From positions 51,757-115,756 of the forward strand of contig JAWLHA010000005.1 in NCBI GenBank assembly GCA_041690535.1: a stretch of 64,000 bases of DNA, written 5' to 3'. This DNA comes from JAWLHA01 sp041690535. Its GTDB lineage: Bacteria > Pseudomonadota > Gammaproteobacteria > Thiohalomonadales > Thiohalomonadaceae. Positions 31,345-41,318 of this stretch are shown here, piece by piece. The notes under the pieces are model-generated. The model made no database searches. It was not told the origin of the DNA and worked only from the letters and a program-made list of their open reading frames with translations. Position numbers and translations under genes: made by a program. Every line of letters starts with the position of its first letter. The stretch's first letter is position 1.

Positions 31345-32910
31345 TCAGCTTTCTCCCTGCGGGGCAGTCCTATGTTTCGCCAATGCTTCAGGGTCACGCG
31401 GCAGCGCGAACCAGAAGGTGGCCCCCTCGTCGACCGCCGACTCCGCCCACACCCGACCGCCGTGGCGCGTCACGATGCGTTTGACCAGTGCCAGGCCGAT
31501 GCCGGTGCCCTCGAACTCCTCGGTGGTGTGCAGGCGCTGGAACACGCCGAACAGCTTGCCGGCGTAGCGGGGATTGAAACCCACCCCGTTGTCCCTTACG
31601 TGATAAACGACTTCCGCTCCGGCCGCTTCTGCCCCCACCTCAATGACCGCCGTCTCGCGGGGGCGGGTGAACTTCGCGGCGTTGGCGAGCAGGTTGGCGA
31701 ACACCTGGCGCAGCAGGCCACGGTCACCCTGCGCAGGCGGCAGGTCGCCCAAGCGCAGCTCCATCCGCCGGCCGGGGTTGGCGCCCTCGATCTCCTCCCA
31801 CACCTCCCGCACCAGCTTCGTCATATCGACCTCGGCGGGGGTCAATTCGGCACGCCCGGTACGGGAGAGGATCAGAATGTCGCTGATAAGCTGTCCCATC
31901 CGCTGGGAGCTTTCGCGCACAATGCCGAGCAGCCTTCTGCCCTCGTCGTCGAGCCGGTCGGAATAGTCCTGCAGCAGAATTTTTGAAAAGCCGTCGAGCG
32001 CCCGCAGCGGCATGCGCAGATCGTGGGAGACCGAATAGGCGAAGCCCTCCAGTTCCCGGTTGGCCTCGGCCAGCGCCGCCGTGCGCGCCTCCACCCGCCG
32101 CTCCAGCTCCAGGTTGAGCTGCCGGAGGGCCTGCTCCGCCCGTTTGCGCTCGGAGATATCCTGTACCGTCCCCAGGGAGCGCACCGGCCGGCCCGCCTCG
32201 TCGTAGAAGGTCTCGCACTGCTCGTGAACGTGCTTGACGCGGTCGTCGGGAAACAGCAGCCGGTGATCGATGGAGTAGGGGGTCCGGCTCTCGACCGAGT
32301 GGGTGTAGGCGGCGTCGACCGCCGCCCGGTCCTCCGGGTGGATCAAATCGAGGAAGGCCTGGTAGGAGGCGCCGAACCGCGCCTTGTCGATCTCGAAGAT
32401 GCGGTAGATCTCGTCGGACCACTCCAGGACGTTGTTCACCAGGTCCAGCTCCCAGCTGCCGATGTGCGCGATCCGCTGGGCCTGGTTCAGGCGCGCCTCG
32501 CTCTTGCGGATCGCCTCCTCCGCCCGCCGGCGCTCGGTGATGTCGCGGGCGGCGGCGAACAGGCCCGCCACCTCGCCCGCCTCGTTGCGGTAGAGCGAGG
32601 CGTTGTAGAGCACCGGGGTGATGTGGCCGTCGGAGTGCCGGATATCGAGCCGGTAGTCCCTGACAAACCCCTCGCGGAACGCCTGCCGGTACCCCGCCCG
32701 CGCCCGCTCCGGCTCGGTGAAGTAGTCGGAAAAATCGGTGCCGATCAATACCTCCCGGCCCCGGCCGGTGACCGCCTCCGTGGCGGCATTGACGTCAGTG
32801 ATACGCCCGTCAAGGCCGATGGTGACCAGCGGATCGAGGCTCGCCTCGATGAGGCTGCGGGCGTACGACGTCGTGTTCTTCCGCAGCCCCTCGCGGGACT
32901 CGTCGTTCAT
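31345..32910 (-). CDS. PAS-PAS sensor histidine kinase, first gene of the corrinoid operon
   Basis: 521 residues, soluble. PAS 1 (about 18-130, DPLVTIGLDGRITDVNAATEAVTG) and PAS 2 (about 148-258, HIGSWELDLVNNVLEWSDEIYRI) lead through a coiled coil to HisKA (FAYSVSHDLRMPLRALDGF) and a HATPase with LLANAAKFT, DNGVGFNP and GTGIGLAL. The start at 32910 has GGAGG seven bases upstream; the ATG at 32916 is too near to it. Kinase core and signature closely resemble the second kinase at 26806, suggesting duplication with different input domains. Confidence 0.92.
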   Translation of the reverse strand: MNDESREGLRKNTTSYARSLIEASLDPLVTIGLDGRITDVNAATEAVTGRGREVLIGTDFSDYFTEPERARAGYRQAFREGFVRDYRLDIRHSDGHITPVLYNASLYRNEAGEVAGLFAAARDITERRRAEEAIRKSEARLNQAQRIAHIGSWELDLVNNVLEWSDEIYRIFEIDKARFGASYQAFLDLIHPEDRAAVDAAYTHSVESRTPYSIDHRLLFPDDRVKHVHEQCETFYDEAGRPVRSLGTVQDISERKRAEQALRQLNLELERRVEARTAALAEANRELEGFAYSVSHDLRMPLRALDGFSKILLQDYSDRLDDEGRRLLGIVRESSQRMGQLISDILILSRTGRAELTPAEVDMTKLVREVWEEIEGANPGRRMELRLGDLPPAQGDRGLLRQVFANLLANAAKFTRPRETAVIEVGAEAAGAEVVYHVRDNGVGFNPRYAGKLFGVFQRLHTTEEFEGTGIGLALVKRIVTRHGGRVWAESAVDEGATFWFALPRDPEALAKHRTAPQGES

Positions 32911-32945
32911 CCGCATCCCTCCGCCAAGGCCTTCCCGGTCAGTTC

Positions 32946-32951
32946 AGTATA
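32946..32951 (-). promoter_or_regulatory. Candidate -10 element for the corrinoid-signalling operon
   Basis: Minus strand TATACT lies in the 79-base gap between hflD and the operon, about 35 bases before the first start codon. No good -35 is found at 16-18 bases, which would fit an activator-dependent promoter. Confidence 0.35.
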
Positions 32952-32975
32952 GAAATCCCCCCCGCGTTACGGGTT

Positions 32976-32989
32976 TCCCCTCCAGGGGA
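32976..32989 (-). terminator. Hairpin directly after hflD
   Basis: TCCCCTCCAGGGGA forms a six-base perfect stem next to the hflD stop codon. There is no U-run, so it may be only a weak terminator or RNA-stabilising hairpin separating hflD from the downstream operon. Confidence 0.35.
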
Positions 32990-33613
32990 TCAGACCCGCT
33001 GCAGCAACCGTTGGGTCTCCTCGAGCAGGCGGCGACGTTGCAGAAGGAAGTGCAGGCGGCTGCCGCCGCTCTGTTTCCACAGCACGGCCGACCGGATTCC
33101 GGCCAGCAGCAGGGCACGTACCTTGGAGGCATTGGAGGGATTCTGCAAATGACCGTGTTCCCCGCTCACCATGATCCGGGGGGTGAGGGTGCTGATGGTG
33201 TTGACGTAAGTGTCTGCCAGACGGGCGATGACGTTCTCGTGGGTCAGAGGGTAGTGCTGGGACTGGCGGTTGGCCTGCTCGAGCCCTTCGGCGATCTTGT
33301 CCAGCAGCTCCTTGCGCTTGGCCACCTTGCGCTCGAGATGGAGCAGGGCGATGGTGTACCGGGTGAGATCCACGTCGCGACGGGCGGCATCCCCCCCCAA
33401 CTGTCTCTGCACCACCTCCAGGCCGAGTCGCAGGTGCGGTACGCCGCCGTAAACATCCTCGGTGCGTTCGGCCTCCCGTACGAACAGACTGCGGATCGAA
33501 CTCTCGAAGGGGGCGTGGTCGACCATGCCGCGTTTGGCCACTTGGGAAACCAGTGCCGTGGCCTGAAACAGTCCGGCCAGGGCCATGGTTCTGTCGGTAA
33601 TCGTTCTGCTCAT
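32990..33613 (-). CDS. hflD: High-frequency lysogenization protein HflD homologue
   Basis: 207 residues, all helical. The sequence GLFQATALVSQVAKRGMVDHAPFESSIRSLF and VYGGVPHLRLGLEVVQRQL are hallmarks of HflD, a peripheral inner-membrane protein known in E. coli for binding phage CII. It sits directly after mnmA, the usual gammaproteobacterial pairing. Its cellular role is unclear. Confidence 0.95.
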   Translation of the reverse strand: MSRTITDRTMALAGLFQATALVSQVAKRGMVDHAPFESSIRSLFVREAERTEDVYGGVPHLRLGLEVVQRQLGGDAARRDVDLTRYTIALLHLERKVAKRKELLDKIAEGLEQANRQSQHYPLTHENVIARLADTYVNTISTLTPRIMVSGEHGHLQNPSNASKVRALLLAGIRSAVLWKQSGGSRLHFLLQRRRLLEETQRLLQRV

Positions 33614-33649
33614 AGATATGCCGCTGTTGAAAGGGATTTCCGCATCGGT

Positions 33650-34738
33650 TCAGAAGGTGGACTCGATAATGCCACCGCCGAGGCAGACCTCGCCATCGTA
33701 AAACACCACCGACTGACCGGGGGTCACGGCCCGTTGGGGCTGTTCGAAGCTCACGCGGCACCGACCGCCCTCGAGCCGCTCGAGGGTGCAGGTCTGATCC
33801 GGCTGGCGGTAACGGGTCTTTGCCTTGCACGCAAGTGCCCCCCCGGGTGCATGGTCCTGAACCCAATGCAGCTGATTGGCAATGAGTCCCCAACTGAACA
33901 GCGCAGGGTGATCGTGGCCCTGAGCCACCAGAAGGATGTTGTTTTCCAGCTCCTTGCCCACCACATACCAGGGCTCGTCCGAGCTGTCCTGGCGCCCGCC
34001 GATCCCAAGCCCCTGACGCTGGCCTAACGTGTAGTACATGAGTCCGTCATGCTGTCCGATCAAGGTCCCTTCAGGGGTGCGCATCTCCCCGGGCTGTGCC
34101 GGCAGGAAGCGGCTCAGGAATTCTTTGAAGCGCCGCTCACCGATGAAGCAGATGCCGGTGCTGTCCTTCTTGTCGAAGGTCACCAGGCCGTGCTCCTCGG
34201 CCAGCCGGCGCACCTCCGACTTCTGCAACTCGCCCACCGGGAAGAGGCTGTGGCGTAACTGCTTCTGCCCCAGGGTATAGAGGAAGTAGCTTTGGTCCTT
34301 GCCTGGATCCAGCCCCTTGAGCAACTGGTAATTTCCCTCGACGCAGCGCACCCGGGCATAGTGTCCGGTAGCGATCGCCTCGGCACCGTGGTCGAGCGCG
34401 TAGTCCAGAAACGCCTTGAACTTGATCTCCCGATTGCAGAGCACATCGGGGTTGGGGGTGCGCCCGGCCTTGTACTCTTCAAGGAAGTGAGTGAACACCC
34501 CGTCCCAATACTCGGTGGCGAAATTGACCGCCTGAAGCGGGATGCCGAGGGATGCGGCAACACTGCGCGCATCTTTGAGGTCTTCGGCTGCGCCGCAGTA
34601 GCCCGCGCGGTCGTCCTCTTCCCAGTTTTTCATGAACAGCCCCTCGACGGCGTAGCCCTGCTGCTTCAGGAGCAGGGCGGCGACCGAGGAGTCCACGCCT
34701 CCGGAGAGGCCCACGATGATGCGTCGGTTATCTGGCAT
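33650..34738 (-). CDS. mnmA: tRNA-specific 2-thiouridylase MnmA
   Basis: 362 residues, normal length. PP-loop GLSGGVDSSVAALLLKQQG for ATP, the first catalytic Cys in NPDVLCNREIKF and the second in STGICFIGERRF. It thiolates U34 of tRNA-Lys, Glu and Gln with sulfur delivered by the Tus relay. It overlaps nothing but lies 36 bases before hflD, so the two are probably co-transcribed. Confidence 0.97.
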   Translation of the reverse strand: MPDNRRIIVGLSGGVDSSVAALLLKQQGYAVEGLFMKNWEEDDRAGYCGAAEDLKDARSVAASLGIPLQAVNFATEYWDGVFTHFLEEYKAGRTPNPDVLCNREIKFKAFLDYALDHGAEAIATGHYARVRCVEGNYQLLKGLDPGKDQSYFLYTLGQKQLRHSLFPVGELQKSEVRRLAEEHGLVTFDKKDSTGICFIGERRFKEFLSRFLPAQPGEMRTPEGTLIGQHDGLMYYTLGQRQGLGIGGRQDSSDEPWYVVGKELENNILLVAQGHDHPALFSWGLIANQLHWVQDHAPGGALACKAKTRYRQPDQTCTLERLEGGRCRVSFEQPQRAVTPGQSVVFYDGEVCLGGGIIESTF

Positions 34739-34786
34739 TTGCCTGCTGATGGTGTTGTTTCGCAGATTTCAAGAAGATGGTCAGGT

Positions 34787-35236
34787 CTACTGGAGTTCGA
34801 CCAGCAAATCCAGCGGAAAGCGCCGGCCGGCGAGGAAATCGTCGATGCACCGCAGCACCATGGCACTGCGCAGCTGCTCCAGGCGTGCCTCCAACTCCTC
34901 CCGGGTCAACCAAATGGTGCGCAGGATGTCCGCATCGAGCTTGCGGCCCGGCACCGGTTCGGAGACGCGTCCCCAGAAGGCGACCCGCACGTAGGTGACG
35001 TGGTTCAGGGGGCTGTGCCAGCGGTAGACCCCGATGATCCCCTCGGGCATGAAGTCGCGCCCGGTCTCCTCTTTCACTTCGCGCACGGCCGCAGCCACCA
35101 GCGACTCGCCCTGCTCCAGATGGCCGGCCGGCTGATTAAGCACGATGCGACCGGAGCTGTTCTCTTCAACCAGCAAAAAGCGGCCATTCCTCTCTACGAC
35201 CGCTGCCACTGTGATGTGGGGCAGTGACTGACTCAT
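34787..35236 (-). CDS. nudJ: NUDIX hydrolase, NudJ-like
   Basis: 149 residues. The Nudix box reads GHLEQGESLVAAAVREVKEETG, complete for metal binding. The N-terminal PHITVAAVVERNGRFLLVEE and the RWHSPLN region match the NudJ (thiamine pyrophosphate/nucleotide phosphatase) group that usually lies beside mnmA. It overlaps the rluE stop by four bases (ATGA). Confidence 0.88.
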   Translation of the reverse strand: MSQSLPHITVAAVVERNGRFLLVEENSSGRIVLNQPAGHLEQGESLVAAAVREVKEETGRDFMPEGIIGVYRWHSPLNHVTYVRVAFWGRVSEPVPGRKLDADILRTIWLTREELEARLEQLRSAMVLRCIDDFLAGRRFPLDLLVELQ

Positions 35237-35874
35237 GGCTTCGTTCTCCTCTGGCTGCGCGCCGGATGGCGCGGCTTTCCCTGCGGGGGCCCCGGACTGC
35301 GCTTCGGCACCGCCGCAGCGAATTCTGCAAATTCCCGGGCTGCAATTTCCCGGTACTCCCCCGGGGCAACCCCTTCCAGTGTCAGCGGACCGATGGCCCA
35401 GCGAATCAGCCGGAGGGTGGGATAGCCCACGGCGGCGGTCATGCGCCGCACCTGCCGATTGCGCCCCTCCCTGAGCTTCAGCTCGACCCAGGAGGTGGGG
35501 ATCGCCGCGCGATAGCGGATGGGCGGCTCCCGAGGCCAGAGGGCAGGCTCCTCCATGGCGCGCGCCTCCGCCGGAAGGGTTGGCCCATCGTTCAGTACCA
35601 GGCCCCGACGCAGGGCATCGAGAGCGTGCTCATCAGGAATTCCCTCGACCTGCACCCAGTAGGTCTTGGGCAGCTTGTGGCGTGGATGGGCAATGCGGTG
35701 CTGCAACGGCCCATCGTCCGTGAGTAGAAGCAGCCCTTCGCTGTCCCGGTCCAGCCTCCCGGCGGCGTAGAACCCTTTCAGGGGGATGTGGTCCGCCAGG
35801 GTCGGGCGCCCCCCGGGATCTGTGAACTGGGTCAGCACGCCATAGGGTTTGTTGAAGATCAGCAGTCTCGCCAT
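35233..35874 (-). CDS. rluE: 23S rRNA pseudouridine synthase RluE
   Basis: 213 residues. Catalytic motif GRLDRDSEGLLLLT with the nucleophilic Asp, the N-terminal FNKPYGVLTQF, and EGRNRQVRRMTAAVGYPTLRL. It lacks an S4 domain, as RluE does. It modifies U2457 of 23S rRNA. The C-terminal 30 residues are Pro/Arg-rich and extend beyond the usual end. It starts a run with the nudix gene, mnmA and hflD. Confidence 0.93.
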   Translation of the reverse strand: MARLLIFNKPYGVLTQFTDPGGRPTLADHIPLKGFYAAGRLDRDSEGLLLLTDDGPLQHRIAHPRHKLPKTYWVQVEGIPDEHALDALRRGLVLNDGPTLPAEARAMEEPALWPREPPIRYRAAIPTSWVELKLREGRNRQVRRMTAAVGYPTLRLIRWAIGPLTLEGVAPGEYREIAAREFAEFAAAVPKRSPGPPQGKPRHPARSQRRTKP

Positions 35875-35942
35875 ACCGCGCCCAAAAGGTGAGATTGTAC
35901 GGAAGTTAGGCCCAGGCTCAAACGCCCGGTGCCGAAGCGGCC

Positions 35943-35990
35943 GGCTTTCAAGGACTTACATCGCTCGTTGGGTTGGTCTGCGTTTACCCT
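35943..35990. repeat. Partial family A repeat, copy 5
   Basis: CTTTCAAGGACTTACATCGCTC is followed by GTCTGCGTTTACCCTGA, i.e. the inner motif and right arm of family A with the left arm missing. The first part is identical over 22 bases to 63975-63996. Confidence 0.75.
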
Positions 35991-36009
35991 GATCCTCACG
36001 TCACCGAAG

Positions 36010-36038
36010 CTGACCGTTTTCCGGCCGGGTGATAGAAT
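36010..36038 (+). promoter_or_regulatory. Candidate sigma70 promoter of icd
   Basis: CTGACC at 36010-36015 and TAGAAT at 36033-36038 with a 17-base spacer. The -10 matches 5 of 6 and the -35 4 of 6. The predicted start leaves a leader of about 37 bases. Confidence 0.55.
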
Positions 36039-36081
36039 GCCTGCCAATTTTGCTTTTGTTTTCAACCTTGCGGAGAGGTCC

Positions 36082-37338
<1,257 letters not shown>

Positions 37339-37363
37339 GAGTTCAGCCGCCCGCCGAACCTGG

Positions 37364-37517
37364 GGCACCGCACAGATAAGCGGAACAGTCGCCGATCGCC
37401 ACCCGGATGGCCCATGTGAGGGGTGGGTGGCAGCGGCCCCGACGTGGGGTGGATAAGCGCAGCGCATCCACCTCCACCGGCGCCGGAAATGGTGGGTGCG
37501 CCGCGCTGATCCACCCT
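37364..37517. repeat. Family C fragment joined to a family B hairpin pair
   Basis: GGCACCGCACAGATAAGCGG then GTCGCCGATCGCC matches the left end of family C. From 37447 to 37517 there is a two-unit family B structure: GGGTGGATAAGCGCAGCGC and its reversed diverged partner ending GATCCACCC. The right terminus of C is not found. The remainder of the icd-csp gap holds nothing else obvious. Confidence 0.75.
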
Positions 37518-37599
37518 GCGTAGTTCGCCCACATTGCAGCAGGAGGGCACGCGGGAGTCGCCTGTTTCGGCGCTCCAGTCTCACGTTGACCGGCCCCCG

Positions 37600-37878
37600 T
37601 CAGGGGGTCGGTTGATCAGTGCTCTCCAGTTCCTTCTCCTTCTCACCGCACCGCTTGCGCCCATTCAACGGGATGGAGAGTGGTCGCACATAGCTGGCAG
37701 TAAATCCTTTTGGGCCGTAACAGAGTTCAAATGCCACCCGCTGGCCGCGGTCTAACCGCTTGTAACCGTTCATATCGATGGCCGTGTGATGCACGAACAC
37801 CTCCTCGCGGGTGCCGTCCACGATCAGGAAGCCATAACCCTTGCCATTGTGGAACCACTTGACGGTACCGAGTGCCAT
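37600..37878 (-). CDS. Cold-shock domain protein with C-terminal extension
   Basis: 92 residues. An OB-fold cold-shock domain with RNP1-like KGYGFL and RNP2-like VFVHH (MALGTVKWFHNGKGYGFL). It is longer than CspA (70) by a basic and acidic tail (NGRKRCGEKEKELEST). Several usual positions are changed (KWFHNGKG for KWFNxxKG, no FDV), so it is a diverged member. Binds RNA or single-stranded DNA by family. The start at 37878 gives the standard N-terminus. Confidence 0.85.
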   Translation of the reverse strand: MALGTVKWFHNGKGYGFLIVDGTREEVFVHHTAIDMNGYKRLDRGQRVAFELCYGPKGFTASYVRPLSIPLNGRKRCGEKEKELESTDQPTP

Positions 37879-37977
37879 AAAAGTAAATCCCAAAAGACCG
37901 ACGGTTTTCCCCGACAGGGGATCGGGGATGGCTCCAAGCCCTTGCGATCAATGTGGGAACTCAGGTGCAGTCCCACC

Positions 37978-38143
37978 GGAAACGCTGATTAAATTCGCCA
38001 TGCCCGCGAAGCCTGCCCCCGGGAGCTTCAGTCGGGGGGCGGGTATCCAGTGCCTTGATTTTTCGGGGCTCCCGCCGAAGCCTGCCCTCGAATCCCTTCA
38101 TCGGGGGCGGGAGCGGCGAAAGCGGATGTGATCAGCGTCTCCC
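37978..38143. repeat. MITE-like element, family D, copy 2
   Basis: 166 bp with ends GGAAACGCTGATTAAATTC and GATGTGATCAGCGTCTCC. The interior repeats the layout of copy 1 (3491-3628): ATGCCCGCGAAG, GTGCCTTGATTTTTCGGGG and GCCGAAGCCTGCCCTCGAAT. An extra GGGAGCTTCAGTCGGGGGGCGG makes it longer. It fills most of the 400-base gap before clpS; the rest holds no gene. Confidence 0.8.
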
Positions 38144-38278
38144 ACTCAAGGCCCCCGATTTTCGGACTTTCTAACAACGGAGTGGGCCAGTCAAGTAATC
38201 GGGGCTTGGAATCACCGCGATTGCGCTATAAGTTAATGGTAAAGTCACACCAGGCAATCGCTTTTTTTGGGATGGGGT

Positions 38279-38605
38279 ATGGCAGAGAAAGAACACAACC
38301 AGCACCACGACGACAGCGGGCTGGCGGTGGAAGAGAGCAAGCCGCAACTGAAGCGGCCGCCCATGTATAAGGTGCTACTGATAAACGACGACTATACTCC
38401 GATGGATTTCGTCGTTCATGTGCTGGAGGAGTTTTTCGGAATGGATCGCCACAAGGCGACCCAGATCATGTTGACGGTACATACGCAAGGGAAGGCCGTT
38501 TGCGGCATTTTTTCGCGCGACATCGCGGAGACGAAAGTCGCCCAGGTCTGCGACCATGCCCGCAAACACCAGCATCCGCTGCTGTGTACCATGGAAGCTG
38601 CCTAG
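38279..38605 (+). CDS. clpS: ClpS adaptor of the N-degron pathway
   Basis: 108 residues. Core PPMYKVLLINDDYTPMDFVVHVLEEFFGMDRHKATQIMLTVH contains the NDD and MTxxH-type residues that recognise Phe, Leu, Trp and Tyr N-termini. It delivers such proteins to ClpAP. The start at 38279 sits after GGGATGGGGT. clpA begins 15 bases downstream, so the two are one operon. Confidence 0.97.
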   Translation: MAEKEHNQHHDDSGLAVEESKPQLKRPPMYKVLLINDDYTPMDFVVHVLEEFFGMDRHKATQIMLTVHTQGKAVCGIFSRDIAETKVAQVCDHARKHQHPLLCTMEAA

Positions 38606-38620
38606 CGCCCAGAGACCGCA

Positions 38621-40888
38621 ATGTTAAGCAAAGAGCTCGAGTTCACCCTGAATCTCGCTTACAAGGAAGCGAGAGCCAAGCGCCACGAATACATGACTGT
38701 GGAGCACTTGCTGCTCGCGCTGCTCGACAACCCGTCCGCGCTGGCGGTACTCAAGGCCTGTGGCGCCGACCTGACGCAGCTGCGTAAGGACCTTGCCAAC
38801 TTCCTCGAGGAGACCGTGCCCGTGCTGCCGGAGAACAGCAAGCGCGAAACCCAGCCGACCCTGGGGTTCCAGCGTGTGCTGCAGCGGGCCATTTTCCAGG
38901 TCCAGTCTTCCGAGAAGAAGGAGGCCACCGGCGCCAACGTGCTGGCGGCCATCTTCAGCGAGAAGGAGTCGCAGGCAGTCTACTTCCTCAATCGGCAACA
39001 CGTTACCCGCCTCGACGTGGTGGATTACATCTCCCATGGGATCTCCAAGATCAACAATGAGGAGCAGAGCGACGACGAGGGGGTGGAAAACCACGAGGAG
39101 GAGGGGGCCGCCGAGAGCGCACGCAGCCCCCTTGAGGCCTATGCCACCAACCTCAATGAGTTGGCCATGCAGGGGAAGATCGACCCCCTGATCGGGCGGC
39201 GTGAAGAGATCGAACGCACGCTGCAGGTGCTCTGCCGGCGCCGCAAGAACAACCCGCTGTTCGTGGGCGAGGCGGGGGTCGGCAAGACGGCCCTGGCCGA
39301 GGGGTTGGCAAAGAAGATCGTCGATGGCGAGGTCCCCGATGTGCTGGCGCACAGCACGGTCCACGCCCTGGACATGGGGGCCTTGTTGGCCGGGACCAAG
39401 TATCGCGGCGACTTTGAAAAGCGCCTCAAGGCCGTATTGGCACAGCTCAAGCGCGAAAAGGGGGCCATCCTCTTCATCGACGAGATCCACACCATCATCG
39501 GTGCGGGTGCCGCTTCGGGCGGGGCCATGGATGCCTCGAACCTGATCAAGCCGGTTCTCGCCTCGGGGGACCTGAAGTGCATCGGATCAACCACTTATCA
39601 GGAGTACCGCGGGATCTTCGAGAAGGACCACGCCTTGGCCCGCCGTTTTCAGAAGATTGATGTATCCGAGCCCACGGTCGAAGAGACCGTGCACATTCTC
39701 GAGGGGCTGAAGAGCCGTTTCGAGTCCCATCACCATGTGAAGTACACCCGCCAGGCCGTGCGTGCAGCCGCCGAATTGTCGGCCCGCTACATCAACGAGC
39801 GGCACCTGCCGGACAAGGCCATCGATGTCATCGATGAGGCCGGCGCTCAGCAGAGGCTGCAGCCGCCGTCAAAGCGGAAGAAGACCATCGGGGCGAAGGA
39901 GATCGAGGCCATCATTGCCAAAATGGCCCGCATTCCGCCCAAGACGGTCTCCTCCTCGGACAAGGAGTCCCTGAGGAGCCTGGATCGGGATCTCAAGCTC
40001 ATGATCTACGGTCAGGACGAAGCCATCGATGCGCTGGCCACTGCCATCAAGATGGCACGCTCGGGGTTGGGACAGGAACAACGCCCCATCGGCTCCTTCC
40101 TCTTCGCCGGCCCCACGGGGGTGGGCAAGACCGAGGTCACGCGGCAGTTGGCGAAGGTCATGGGTATTGAGCTCATCCGCTTCGATATGTCGGAGTACAT
40201 GGAGCGGCACACGGTCTCGCGCCTTATTGGTGCCCCCCCGGGGTATGTGGGGTTCGATCAGGGCGGGCTGCTTACCGAAGCGATCACCAAGCACCCTCAT
40301 GCGGTGCTGCTGCTGGACGAAATCGAAAAGGCCCACCCCGAGGTCTACAACCTGTTGCTGCAGGTAATGGACCACGGCACGCTCACCGACAACAACGGTC
40401 GGAAGGCGGATTTCCGCAACGTGATCCTCGTGATGACCACCAATGCGGGGGCCGAGCAGCTGGCCCGGCGGTCCATCGGCTTTGCAGACCAGGACAACAC
40501 CACCGACAGCATGGAGGTCATCAAGCGGATGTTCACCCCCGAATTCCGCAACCGTCTGGACGGCATCATTCAGTTCCGCGCGCTGACGCCGGAGACCATT
40601 GGCCAGGTGGTGGACAAGTTCGTGATGGAGCTGGAAGCCCAGCTGGAGGAGCGCGGGGTGACCATCGATGTGGATGCCTCCGCGCGAAAGTGGCTGGCGG
40701 AGCGAGGCTACGATCCGGTGATGGGCGCACGGCCCATGACGCGGGTGATCAGGGAGCACCTGAAGAAGCCGCTGGCCGAGGAGCTTCTGTTCGGGCGCCT
40801 GGAGGGCGGCGGACACGCCGTGATCAGCGAGGAAAACGGGGAACTGGTGTTCGAGTTCGAGAGCCGTCGCGAGACGGTTCTGCCCTAG
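38621..40888 (+). CDS. clpA: ATP-dependent Clp protease ATPase subunit ClpA
   Basis: 755 residues, normal length. N-domain for ClpS, first Walker A GEAGVGKTALAEGLAKK, second GPTGVGKTEVTRQLAK, and the ClpP-docking loop RRSIGFADQDNTTD. It unfolds substrates for ClpP. No clpP lies in the window. Its TAG stop (40886-40888) lies within the family C repeat end CTAGAGCACCG, so the last residues may have been set by that insertion. Confidence 0.97.
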   Translation: MLSKELEFTLNLAYKEARAKRHEYMTVEHLLLALLDNPSALAVLKACGADLTQLRKDLANFLEETVPVLPENSKRETQPTLGFQRVLQRAIFQVQSSEKKEATGANVLAAIFSEKESQAVYFLNRQHVTRLDVVDYISHGISKINNEEQSDDEGVENHEEEGAAESARSPLEAYATNLNELAMQGKIDPLIGRREEIERTLQVLCRRRKNNPLFVGEAGVGKTALAEGLAKKIVDGEVPDVLAHSTVHALDMGALLAGTKYRGDFEKRLKAVLAQLKREKGAILFIDEIHTIIGAGAASGGAMDASNLIKPVLASGDLKCIGSTTYQEYRGIFEKDHALARRFQKIDVSEPTVEETVHILEGLKSRFESHHHVKYTRQAVRAAAELSARYINERHLPDKAIDVIDEAGAQQRLQPPSKRKKTIGAKEIEAIIAKMARIPPKTVSSSDKESLRSLDRDLKLMIYGQDEAIDALATAIKMARSGLGQEQRPIGSFLFAGPTGVGKTEVTRQLAKVMGIELIRFDMSEYMERHTVSRLIGAPPGYVGFDQGGLLTEAITKHPHAVLLLDEIEKAHPEVYNLLLQVMDHGTLTDNNGRKADFRNVILVMTTNAGAEQLARRSIGFADQDNTTDSMEVIKRMFTPEFRNRLDGIIQFRALTPETIGQVVDKFVMELEAQLEERGVTIDVDASARKWLAERGYDPVMGARPMTRVIREHLKKPLAEELLFGRLEGGGHAVISEENGELVFEFESRRETVLP

Positions 40889-40957
40889 AGCACCGACCAG
40901 ATAAATCCGATGCGCCTAACATACAGGGTGGATAAGCACAGCACATCCACCCTGTAT
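40885..40957. repeat. Family C end joined to a family B hairpin
   Basis: CTAGAGCACCGACCAGATAAATCC is the left terminus of family C, overlapping the clpA stop codon. It is followed at 40921-40957 by a perfect 13-base stem, ATACAGGGTGGAT pairing with ATCCACCCTGTAT around AAGCACAGCAC. No right terminus is seen before infA. Confidence 0.8.
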
Positions 40958-40987
40958 TCGGCGCCGCACCACCGCATCGTCAGCTTT

Positions 40988-41024
40988 CAGGGTAAATTAC
41001 ATCGCTCACAGCACGGTTGTGAGG
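40988..41024. repeat. Degenerate family A repeat, copy 6
   Basis: CAGGGTAAATTACATCGCTCACAGCACGGTTGTGAG retains the arm start, the ACATCGCTCACAGCACGG core and little else. The sequence between it and the terminator at 41267 shows no gene; in particular I found no serine tRNA, which E. coli has at this place. Confidence 0.6.
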
Positions 41025-41266
41025 TCTTGCGCAAGGGTCGGAGCCCGTTTCCGGGCGCAATGCGAGGGAGGGCATCAGGACCTTCCCGAGAGGTTTTCCG
41101 CCCAAGGGTGTATTGATTCAAGGGGAGGGACGGGATTTTCCAGAATTGGGGATTTCGGGCAGGGAACATCGGGGCAAGCCAGCGGATTACCCAAAGACTC
41201 CTGGAAGTTCCTGTTGTTCCCACTTCATTGGACAACCCAAGCCGTTTCCGCTTTGGACGGAATACA

Positions 41267-41293
41267 AAAGCGCCGGAAATCCAGGCGCTTTTT
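41267..41293. terminator. Bidirectional rho-independent terminator between clpA and infA
   Basis: AAAGCGCC pairs with GGCGCTTT around the loop GGAAATCCA, followed by TTTTT on the plus strand and by TTTTG on the minus strand. It is placed right behind infA on the minus strand and can also stop read-through from clpA. Confidence 0.85.
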
Positions 41294-41318
41294 CTTTGTG
41301 CCGGGGAAACAGGTGGTA

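Noticed and set aside
32911..32989. Cobalamin riboswitch before the corrinoid operon
   Set aside because: The gap is only 79 bases and lacks a B12-box-like sequence; a B12 aptamer needs about 200 bases.
40889..41318. tRNA-Ser gene between clpA and infA as in E. coli
   Set aside because: I looked for a T-arm GTTCGAATC-type motif and acceptor pairing and found none; the region holds repeats and a terminator.
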